This document shows, piece by piece, positions 58,325 to 64,000 of a stretch of DNA of 64,000 nt. Below the pieces are notes generated by a model that searched no databases, was not told the origin of the DNA, and was given only the letters and a program-made list of their open reading frames with translations. Positions within the stretch are counted from its first letter, which is position 1. Every line of letters starts with the position of its first letter. The DNA is from Streptomyces gardneri. Its GTDB lineage: Bacteria > Actinomycetota > Actinomycetes > Streptomycetales > Streptomycetaceae. The stretch spans positions 1-64,000 of the forward strand of contig NZ_BJMN01000025.1 of NCBI RefSeq assembly GCF_006539185.1. Direction: 5' to 3'. Made by a program: the position numbers and the translations under genes.

Positions 58325-58741
58325 TCAGCCGGTGCGGGGCTGGGAGAAGCGGAGCATGTTGCCCGCCGGGTCGCGGAAGGCGCAGTCGCGGACGCCGTAC
58401 GGCTGGTCGACCGGCTCCTGCAGCACCTCGCCGCCGGCCGCCCTGACGTGCTCGAAGGTGGCGTCGACGTCGTCGGTGGAGAAGATCACGCCGCGCAGCA
58501 TGCCCTTGGCCAGCAGTTCCGCCATGGCCTGGCGGTCGGCGGCCGAGGCGTTGGGGTCGGCGAGCGGGGGTTCGAGGACGATCTCCACGTCCGGCTGCGA
58601 AGGCGAACCGACGGTCACCCAGCGCATCCCCTCGAACCCGACGTCGTTGCGGACCTCCAGGCCGAGGGCGTCGCGGTAGAAGGCGAGTGCCTTGTCGTGG
58701 TCGTCGACGGCGATGAAGCACTGCGAGAGTTTGACGTTCAT
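58325..58741 (-). CDS. VOC-family (glyoxalase/bleomycin resistance-like) protein
   Basis: 138 aa from the ATG at 58741. Two beta-alpha-beta-beta-beta units are visible: LSQCFIAVDDHDKALAFYRDALGLEVRND and GVIFSTDDVDATFEHVRAAGGEVLQEPVDQPYGVRDCAFRDPAGNMLRF. It may be a metal-dependent lyase or dioxygenase, or a binding protein. It lies 68 nt downstream of an AraC-type regulator gene on the same strand; this AraC-VOC pair is common in actinomycetes. Confidence 0.92.
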   Translation of the reverse strand: MNVKLSQCFIAVDDHDKALAFYRDALGLEVRNDVGFEGMRWVTVGSPSQPDVEIVLEPPLADPNASAADRQAMAELLAKGMLRGVIFSTDDVDATFEHVRAAGGEVLQEPVDQPYGVRDCAFRDPAGNMLRFSQPRTG

Positions 58742-58809
58742 GGCTTCGACGCTACGGCGGCGGTCCGGAATCCGCTTCTCCGATCGTGACCGCCTGCGAC
58801 GCCGCCCTC

Positions 58810-59202
58810 TCAGCTCCTGCTCGGGCGCGTGAGGACCTTCGCCACGCACGCCGGGATCACCGCACCCGCCTCGTGACACCGGGCCCGGTACGCGCTCGGG
58901 GTCTCGCCCACCAGCTCGGTGAAGCGCGAGCTGAACGACCCGAGCGAGGTGCAGCCCACCGCGAAGCAGACCTCGGTCACGCTCAGGTCCCCGCGCCGCA
59001 GCAGCGCCTTCGCCCGCTCGACGCGCCGGGTCATCAGATAGCCGTACGGCGTCTCGCCGTACGCGGCACGGAAACTGCGGGAGAAGTGCCCGGCCGACAT
59101 GAGCGCGACCCTGGCCAGCGCCGGTACGTCGAGCGGCAGCGCGTAGTCGCGGTCCATCACGTCCCGCGCGCGCCGCAACCTCACCAGGTCCTCCAGCCTC
59201 AC
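58810..59202 (-). CDS. AraC-family regulator (DNA-binding domain only)
   Basis: 130 aa from a GTG at 59202. Both helix-turn-helix motifs are present: LARVALMSAGHFSRSFRAAYGETPYGYLMTRRVERAKALL and VTEVCFAVGCTSLGSFSSRFTELVGETPSAYR. There is no N-terminal ligand domain, so it resembles MarA/SoxS-size activators. It precedes the VOC gene. A second possible start lies about 60 bp upstream. Confidence 0.9.
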   Translation of the reverse strand: MRLEDLVRLRRARDVMDRDYALPLDVPALARVALMSAGHFSRSFRAAYGETPYGYLMTRRVERAKALLRRGDLSVTEVCFAVGCTSLGSFSSRFTELVGETPSAYRARCHEAGAVIPACVAKVLTRPSRS

Positions 59203-59238
59203 GCTCCCAGCATCGCACGGCCCCGCATGGTCGCCGAC

Positions 59239-59266
59239 ACTATTGCAAGCACCTGCTTGCAATAGT
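59239..59266. promoter_or_regulatory. Perfect 28-bp palindrome before the XRE-HBHA operon
   Basis: Two perfect 13-bp arms, ACTATTGCAAGCA and TGCTTGCAATAGT, surround CC. The centre is 40 bp before the XRE gene ATG and about 50 bp before the AraC gene start on the other strand. It is a strong candidate operator for the XRE regulator, for AraC, or for both divergent units. Confidence 0.85.
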
Positions 59267-59291
59267 TAGCGCGGGCTGGCATGGTCGGGGC

Positions 59292-59747
59292 ATGGCATCG
59301 CTCAACGTCGGCAATCTCGGTGAGTACCTCCGCGAGCAGCGGAGGACCGCGCAGCTGTCCCTGCGGCAGCTCGCCGACGCGGCCGGCGTGTCGAATCCGT
59401 ACCTGAGTCAGATCGAGCGGGGGCTGCGGAAGCCCAGCGCGGAGGTGTTGCAGCAGGTCGCCAAGGCGCTGCGGATCTCCGCCGAGACGCTCTACGTGCG
59501 GGCCGGAATCCTCGACGAGAAGGAGCGGGAGGAGCTGGAGACGCGCGCCGTCATCCTGGCCGATCCCTCGATCAACGAGCGGCAGAAGCAGGTGCTGCTC
59601 CAGATCTACGACTCGTTCCGCAAGGAGAACGCCGCCGAGGCGGCCGAGGCCGCCGAGGCCGCCGCGTCCGCCTCCAAGGCGGCGGGCGCCGGTGCCGACG
59701 CCGGCACCCCCGGCCCCACGCCCGATGCCGAATCGCCTTCGCGTTAG
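59292..59747 (+). CDS. XRE-family helix-turn-helix regulator
   Basis: 151 aa. The Cro/C1 domain is clear: LGEYLREQRRTAQLSLRQLADAAGVSNPYLSQIERGLRKPSAEVLQQVAKALRIS. A linker follows, then a low-complexity Ala/Glu tail (AAEAAEAAEAAASASKAAGAGADAG). It is 31 nt before an HBHA-like gene; the order XRE-HBHA-DUF2516 matches Mycobacterium tuberculosis Rv0474-Rv0475-Rv0476. It probably regulates this operon through the adjoining palindrome. Confidence 0.93.
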   Translation: MASLNVGNLGEYLREQRRTAQLSLRQLADAAGVSNPYLSQIERGLRKPSAEVLQQVAKALRISAETLYVRAGILDEKEREELETRAVILADPSINERQKQVLLQIYDSFRKENAAEAAEAAEAAASASKAAGAGADAGTPGPTPDAESPSR

Positions 59748-59778
59748 TACGTACGTCACACCCGGGAGGACCACCAGC

Positions 59779-60372
59779 ATGGCCATCATCGACGAACTGC
59801 GTACCCCCCTCTACTTCGCCGCCGGCACCGCCGACCTCGCCGTGCGGCAGGCCAAGAAGGTTCCCGGCCTGATCGAGCAGCTCGCCGCCGAGGCGCCCGC
59901 CCGTATCGAGGCCGTACGGAAGACCGACCCGAAGGCCGTGCAGGAGAAGGTGACCGCGCAGGCCAAGGAGGCCCAGGTCACCGTGCAGTCGAAGTTCGCC
60001 GAGGTCGTCGGCGGTCTCGACACGGACCTCAAGAAGTTCGGCGAGACCGCGCAGGACCTCGCCCTCCGCGGTGTCGGCGTGGCCGCCGAGTACGCGGTCA
60101 AGGCGCGCGAGAAGTACGAGGAGGTCGCCGCCCGCGGCGAGGAGGCCGTCAAGGTCTGGCGCGGCGAGGTCGCCGAGGAGATCACGGAGATCGCCGTCGT
60201 CGTCGAGCCGGAGACGGAGCCGGAGCCGGAGACGGTGACGGCGTCCGAGGCGGAGTTCGCGGCGGAGTCGGACGAGAGCCCGGTCGCCGAGGCCGAGAAG
60301 GCGCCCACCAAGAAGGCCGCCACCCGCAAGGCCCCCGCCAAGAAGGCGGCCGTCGCCGCCGAGACGGAGTAG
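59779..60372 (+). CDS. Heparin-binding haemagglutinin-like coiled-coil protein
   Basis: 197 aa from the ATG at 59779, with GGGAGGA eight bases upstream. The N terminus (IIDELRTPLYFAAGTADLAV) resembles HBHA, followed by a helical, coiled-coil region (about residues 40-135), an acidic linker and a Lys/Ala/Pro tail with KKAATRKAPAKKA repeats like those of HBHA and histone H1. Mycobacterial HBHA is an adhesin with a methylated Lys-rich tail; in a saprophytic streptomycete it may bind polyanions, membranes or DNA. No signal peptide. Confidence 0.88.
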   Translation: MAIIDELRTPLYFAAGTADLAVRQAKKVPGLIEQLAAEAPARIEAVRKTDPKAVQEKVTAQAKEAQVTVQSKFAEVVGGLDTDLKKFGETAQDLALRGVGVAAEYAVKAREKYEEVAARGEEAVKVWRGEVAEEITEIAVVVEPETEPEPETVTASEAEFAAESDESPVAEAEKAPTKKAATRKAPAKKAAVAAETE

Positions 60373-60478
60373 GGAGCGGGCTGAGCCGGTCGGGCACCAA
60401 TACGGGTAGCCGGTGCGTTGTAACGGGTACCTTGACCGCGAGGCGCTTTCTCCACATCACCACTAGGCGGTGCTCAGC

Positions 60479-60823
60479 ATGTTGCGCGCGGGATTCGACT
60501 CCCTTCTCTCTCTGGTGATCTTCCTGGTCTTCACCGGCTTCGCCGTCGCCGCGCTCGTCTTCGCCGCCATGGCGCGCGAGGACGCCTACCGCGCCGCCGA
60601 GAAGCAGACGAAGAAGTTCTGGCTGATCCTCCTGGGCATCAACCTCGCCCTGAACCTGCTGCTGCCGATGCTGTTCCTGCAGATCGCCGGGCTGATCGCC
60701 GCCATCGTCTTCATGGTGGACGTGCGCCCCGCGCTCGCGCAGGTCTCCGGCGGAGGCCGGGGCCGCCGCGGTGGCGGCTCCAGCAGCGACGGACCGTACG
60801 GCCCCTACAACGGCGGCCGGTAG
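60479..60823 (+). CDS. DUF2516 small membrane protein
   Basis: 114 aa from the ATG at 60479 (AGGCGG eight bases upstream; a GTG nine bases earlier is less likely). Two hydrophobic helices (about residues 7-30 and 50-80) flank a charged loop (REDAYRAAEKQTKKFW), and a Gly/Arg/Ser-rich tail ends the protein. This is the DUF2516 family that follows hbhA in mycobacteria. The conserved position suggests a joint role in the envelope. Confidence 0.9.
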   Translation: MLRAGFDSLLSLVIFLVFTGFAVAALVFAAMAREDAYRAAEKQTKKFWLILLGINLALNLLLPMLFLQIAGLIAAIVFMVDVRPALAQVSGGGRGRRGGGSSSDGPYGPYNGGR

Positions 60824-60841
60824 CCGAGCACGAAGCGATGA

Positions 60842-60874
60842 GACAGGGCCCGGGGGCTAACCCCGGGTCCTGTC
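60842..60874. terminator. Bidirectional terminator overlapping the phosphatase gene end
   Basis: Arms at 60842-60855 and 60861-60874 pair over 14 bp (one G-T pair) with a GCTAA loop. The right arm covers the last codons of the convergent PP2C gene, whose stop is at 60857-60859. Confidence 0.85.
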
Positions 60875-62164
60875 CCTTTCCAGGGCCAGGACGGCGACGT
60901 CGTCCGTCAGCTCGCCGCCGTTCAGCGCGCGCACCTCCGTCACCGCCGCCTCCAGGAGCTCATCGCCCCGCAGGCCCTCGGACAGCTGCCGGTTGATCAT
61001 CTGGACCATCCCGTCCTGGCCGAGCCGCGGCGAGCCGGGGCCGGCCGAGCGGCCCTCGATCAGTCCGTCCGTGTACATGAGCAGGCTCCACGCCCCGCCC
61101 AGCTCCACCTGGCGGCGCGGCCAGCGGGCGCGCGGCAGCAGGCCCAGGGCCGGGCCGCCGTCCTCGTACGGCAGCAGCCGGGCCGCCCGTCCCTGCCGGG
61201 CGATCAGCGGTGACGGGTGGCCGGCGAGGCAGAGGCCCGCCCGGCGGCCGTCGGGCGCGATGTCGACGGTGCAGAGGGTCGCGAAGATCTCGTCGCTCTC
61301 CCGCTCGTGCTCCAGGACCTGCTGCATCGTCGAGAGCAGCTCGTCCCCGCACAGCCCCGCGAAGGTCAGCGCCCGCCACGCGATCCGCAGCTCGACCCCG
61401 AGCGCGGCCTCGTCGGGGCCGTGCCCGCAGACGTCGCCGATCATGGCGTGGACGGTGCCGTCGGGCGTGCGGACGACGTCGTAGAAGTCGCCGCCGAGCA
61501 GCGCGCGCTCGCGGCCGGGCCGGTAGTGGGCCGCGAACCGCAGGTCCGAGCCCTCCAGGAGCGGGGTCGGGAGCAGACCGCGCTCCAGGCGGGCGTTCTC
61601 CTGGGCCCGCAGCCGGGACTCGGCCAGCTTCACCTGGACGGCGTCGGCGCGCTTGCGCTCGACCGCGTACCGGATGGCCCGGCTGAGCAGCCGCCCGTCG
61701 AGCTCCTCGCGGAAGAGGTGGTCCTGGGCCCCGACCCGTACCGCCTCGGCCGCCAGCTCCGCGTCGGCGGAGGCGGCGAGGGCGAGGACGGCGTGGCGCG
61801 GCGCGAGGCGCAGGATGTGGCGGAGCGGGGCGAGCGGGTCGTCGCCCGCGGCGGCGCGGGGGCCGGGCAGGGAGAGGTCGACGAGGACGCAGTGGACGTC
61901 GTCGGTGAGGAGCCGCTCGGCCTCGGTGAGGTTGCGGGCGGTGCGGATGCGTACGCGGGTGCCGGAGGCGTCCACCGCGTCGAGGAGTTCGGGTACGGCA
62001 AGGGCACCCGCCGGGTCGTCCTCGACGACCAGGAGGGTGAGATCGTTGCGATCGCGGTCGGTTCCTGTGCCTGTGCCAGTCATAGCGGTGGCGTCCATAG
62101 CGGTGGCGTCGCCGGGTTCCGCGGCAGCAGAGACGATTCTCTGGCGCGGTACGGATACGGGCAT
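60857..62164 (-). CDS. Receiver-domain PP2C/SpoIIE-type serine phosphatase
   Basis: 435 aa from the ATG at 62164, with GGAAGGAAG upstream. Residues about 55-170 are a response-regulator receiver (LLVVEDDPAG and phosphoacceptor Asp in VLVDLSLPGP). A short helical linker leads to a PP2C/SpoIIE domain with GGDFYDVV, IGDVCGHGPDEAAL, GHPSPLIARQG and TDGLIEGRSAG, and Asp in ELTDDVAVLAL. It would dephosphorylate an anti-sigma-factor antagonist in response to phosphorylation by an orphan kinase. No kinase gene is adjacent. Confidence 0.92.
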   Translation of the reverse strand: MPVSVPRQRIVSAAAEPGDATAMDATAMTGTGTGTDRDRNDLTLLVVEDDPAGALAVPELLDAVDASGTRVRIRTARNLTEAERLLTDDVHCVLVDLSLPGPRAAAGDDPLAPLRHILRLAPRHAVLALAASADAELAAEAVRVGAQDHLFREELDGRLLSRAIRYAVERKRADAVQVKLAESRLRAQENARLERGLLPTPLLEGSDLRFAAHYRPGRERALLGGDFYDVVRTPDGTVHAMIGDVCGHGPDEAALGVELRIAWRALTFAGLCGDELLSTMQQVLEHERESDEIFATLCTVDIAPDGRRAGLCLAGHPSPLIARQGRAARLLPYEDGGPALGLLPRARWPRRQVELGGAWSLLMYTDGLIEGRSAGPGSPRLGQDGMVQMINRQLSEGLRGDELLEAAVTEVRALNGGELTDDVAVLALERDRTRG

Positions 62165-62489
62165 CGGTCCGGAGCTTCCTTCCCTCCCCCCGAGGGTGCG
62201 CAGGGCGCCGGGTGGCGCCCCGCCCGTCCCGGACCCTAGCGGTAGGTCGGTGCGCAGCGGAATGGTGATCAGTGGGGGAGTGGCCTCCCCGGGCTTGGCA
62301 TATGCCGCGGATGGGGAGGTAGTTGTCGCGGGAGGGGCCGCGGACGGCCGCGGGAGGGGCCCGGCGGCAATGAGAAAGGTCACGCCGGGTGGGAGACGTC
62401 CGTCAGGTCGGGCGTCGGGATCCGGTCAGAGGGGCGGTACGGAATCGCGCCACGCCCCCCGATCCGGCCGCAGGCTCCTCTCCGGACCC
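62165..62489. other. 325-bp intergenic region
   Basis: No gene is seen. On the minus strand TAGGGT near 62235 could be a -10 element for the phosphatase gene. A compound dyad runs from CCTCCCC (62284-62290) to GGGGAGG (62313-62319) with an inner perfect 10-bp palindrome GGCATATGCC (62297-62306), which may be a regulator site or cruciform. Short GGGGCG/CGCCCC arms near 62430-62460 may form a weak terminator for the NlpC/P60 gene. Confidence 0.45.
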
Positions 62490-63539
62490 TTATCCGGGTC
62501 GGACCACTCCCAGGATCTCCATCGAGCCCGCCCCCGCGAGGGTCACGTTCCGGCCCGGGCGCGGGGCGTGCACGATCGCGCCCTTGCCGATGTACATCCC
62601 GATGTGGCTCGCGTCCTTGAAGTAGACGATCAGGTCGCCCGGGCGCATGTCCTTGATGTCCACGCGCGGCAGCAGCCGCCACTGCTCCTGCGAGGTGCGC
62701 GGGATCGGGGCGCCCGCCTTGGCCCAGGCGAGCTGGGTCAGGCCGGAGCAGTCGAACGAGTCCGGGCCCTCCGCCCCCCACACGTACGGCTTGCCGATCT
62801 GCGCCGTCGCGAACTCGACCGCCTTCTTGCCCGACGGGGTCGCCCCCGTCTTGAGGTCGCCGAGGATGCCGGTGCCGAGCCAGTTCGTCTGGGCCCGGTA
62901 CTGCGCCTGCTCCTCCAGCCGGCGCAGTCGCTCGCGCTCCTCGGCGGCGAGCTCGGACTCCAGCTTCTTGGCCGCGGCGATCTTGTCGTTGATCTCCTTC
63001 TTCGCCTGGGCCTGCTTGACCCGGTGGGCCTCCAGCTTGGTCCAGTTGGCGCCGGCGTCCTTGGCGTACACGCCCAACTCGGCCTGGGTGCGGGTCATCT
63101 CGCCGAGGAGGTCCGTGGTGGCCTTCGCGCCCGCCTTGAGGCGTCCCGCGGTGTCGAGGAAGAGCTGCGGGTCGTCGGTGAGGACGAGCTGCGCGCCGTC
63201 CGGGAGTCCGCCGTTGCGGTACTGGGCGCGGGCGGCGGCGCCCGCCTTGGCCTTGAGGTCCTCGACCTTCTCGCGGCCCTCGACGATCATCCGGGCGAGC
63301 CGGACGATCTCGGCGGACTGCTCCTTGGTCTTCTCCTCGGCCAGGTTGTACGCGTCGGTGGCGACGGCGGCCTGCCGGTAGAGGCCGTCTATCTCCTTGC
63401 GTACCTCCTCCAGGCTCTTCTTCGGAGGGGGCGGGGGCAGCGGAGCGGCGGCGGCCTGGAGGGTCAGTGCCGGTGAGGCCAGCACCGCCAGGGCGCAGAT
63501 CACGGTGATCGCGGCGGTGGTGTGGCGACGTCGGTTCAC
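62490..63539 (-). CDS. Secreted NlpC/P60 (C40) peptidoglycan endopeptidase
   Basis: 349 aa. The signal peptide ends at LQAAAA (about residue 32). A long coiled coil (about residues 40-230, KKSLEEVRKEIDGLYRQAA to ESELAAEERERLRRLEEQA) precedes a C-terminal NlpC/P60 domain with Cys in FDCSGLTQLAW and His in ASHIGMYIGKG. This is the RipA/CwlO-like architecture, in which the coiled coil holds the enzyme inactive until it is recruited, for example by FtsEX. It cleaves stem peptides during cell separation or growth. Confidence 0.93.
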   Translation of the reverse strand: MNRRRHTTAAITVICALAVLASPALTLQAAAAPLPPPPPKKSLEEVRKEIDGLYRQAAVATDAYNLAEEKTKEQSAEIVRLARMIVEGREKVEDLKAKAGAAARAQYRNGGLPDGAQLVLTDDPQLFLDTAGRLKAGAKATTDLLGEMTRTQAELGVYAKDAGANWTKLEAHRVKQAQAKKEINDKIAAAKKLESELAAEERERLRRLEEQAQYRAQTNWLGTGILGDLKTGATPSGKKAVEFATAQIGKPYVWGAEGPDSFDCSGLTQLAWAKAGAPIPRTSQEQWRLLPRVDIKDMRPGDLIVYFKDASHIGMYIGKGAIVHAPRPGRNVTLAGAGSMEILGVVRPG

Positions 63540-63748
63540 AAGCTCCCCCTCGTAAACGGCCCGCGTCTTTTCTGATTTACCGTCAGTAACTTGGCGGTGG
63601 CCTTGGCGATAGTGCCATGCGAAACCGGAAAACGACAGGGGAAACCAGGGCCTGTCGGGCCGGTTCTCCTCAAGGGGACGAGTGATGCGCGGGTGGCGTT
63701 CCCGACGTACGCGAAATTCAGCGGGAGTTGGGGAAACAGAGGAGGGGG

Positions 63749-63820
63749 GAGCGGGACCGGGCCTCGTCGGGGGAGCGGGGGCGGACCTCGTCAGGGCGCG
63801 GGGGCGGACCTCGTCAGGAG
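63749..63820 (-). repeat. 24-bp tandem repeat x3 spanning a stop codon
   Basis: Units at 63749-63772, 63773-63796 and 63797-63820 share GCGGGGGCGGACCTCGTCAG with substitutions. The third unit contains the stop codon (63814-63816) of the partial minus-strand gene; unit 2 keeps the same TGA. Confidence 0.9.
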
Positions 63821-64000
63821 CGCGGAGCCAGTGCCTCCCAGCGCACCGTCACCTCGCCCTGCCGCCACCGCCGCGGGCCGTCCGTCAGCGGCCAGTCCGC
63901 CGCCAGTTCGCGTACGGAGCGGATCCAGCGCTGTCGCGCGCCGAGCGAGGCGTACGGGGCGGCCGCCGCCCACGCCCGGTCGAAGTCCCGCAGGAAGGCG
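63814..64000 (-). CDS. 3' end of an unidentified gene (partial)
   Basis: Only the last 61 codons are in the window; the gene continues beyond 64000. The readable C terminus contains FDRAWAAAAPYASLGARQRW and WPLTDGPRRWRQGEVTVRW, then ends LAPRS. It has high-GC third positions and plausible composition, so it is likely a real gene. I do not recognise the family. Its stop codon lies inside a 24-bp tandem repeat. Confidence 0.6.
   Translation of the reverse strand, partial: AFLRDFDRAWAAAAPYASLGARQRWIRSVRELAADWPLTDGPRRWRQGEVTVRWEALAPRS

Noticed and set aside
63540..63748. c-di-AMP (ydaO-type) riboswitch before the NlpC/P60 gene
   Set aside because: Such riboswitches precede some streptomycete wall-hydrolase genes, but I could not find the conserved core elements in the leader.

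Overview
This is chromosomal DNA from a high-GC actinomycete, almost certainly a Streptomyces. The evidence is very high GC at third codon positions, frequent GTG/TTG starts, and leaderless-looking promoters. It also carries streptomycete markers: GlnR, MshD (mycothiol synthesis), an RsiG-type anti-WhiG factor, a CsoR, a Nur-like Fur protein and the SCO6880-family protein. Gene order from about 13 kb to 60 kb matches, as far as I recall, the Streptomyces coelicolor core region around pst, ppk, glnR and nur. I see no tRNA, rRNA, insertion sequence, integrase or CRISPR array.

Layout. 1-3.6 kb (minus): ABC-2 exporter plus a NarL/DesR-type two-component system. 3.8-4.4 kb: an acetyltransferase. 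4.4-11.5 kb (minus): a six-gene type IV secretion/conjugation-like operon (VirB2-like pilin, VirB8-like, VirB6/TrbL-like, SCO6880 family, VirB4 ATPase, VirD4-like protein with a broken Walker A). A lytic transglycosylase/NlpC hydrolase lies at 13.4 kb beyond a divergent TetR/imine-reductase-like pair. 14.7-17.3 kb: PAP2 phosphatase, lipoprotein, a 59-aa protein and CsoR. 17.5-27.4 kb is a phosphate island: Pit accessory protein and transporter, pstSCAB with PHO boxes, NUDIX, CHAD and polyphosphate kinase. 27.6-29.8 kb: a GntR/YtrA-type ABC operon under a large palindrome. 29.9-33.8 kb: mshD, a secreted 5'-nucleotidase and a secreted PI-PLC-like enzyme. 33.7-37.1 kb: HtrA protease with an OmpR/EnvZ-type pair (MprAB-PepD-like). 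37.3-40.5 kb: a secreted I36/FG-GAP protein, LacI regulator and GlnR. 40.7-46.4 kb: alpha/beta hydrolase, MoaD-like protein, membrane proteins, a Cys leader peptide with sulfurtransferase and SseC-like genes, and DsrE. 46.5-48.9 kb: three coupled paralogous membrane-anchored proteins. 49-52.5 kb: a 32-aa membrane peptide, nitrobindin, Nur, YgfZ, Dtd and RsiG. 52.7-59.2 kb: Eis-like acetyltransferase, WYL/MFS/MarR efflux locus, HAD-like, DinB, VOC and AraC genes. 59.2-60.8 kb: XRE regulator, HBHA-like protein and DUF2516. 60.9-64 kb: receiver-PP2C phosphatase, NlpC/P60 hydrolase and the 3' end of an unidentified gene.

Two themes stand out. First, phosphate handling is concentrated in one stretch: uptake (Pit, Pst), storage (Ppk, CHAD) and scavenging (5'-nucleotidase, phospholipase). 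Second, the window contains at least eight unrelated short tandem repeats. Several are anchored on stop codons, so a gene's own terminator codon lies inside the array; the in-frame ones have units divisible by three. The T4SS-like operon, with no relaxase and a degenerate coupling protein, is the best candidate for an incompletely described system.
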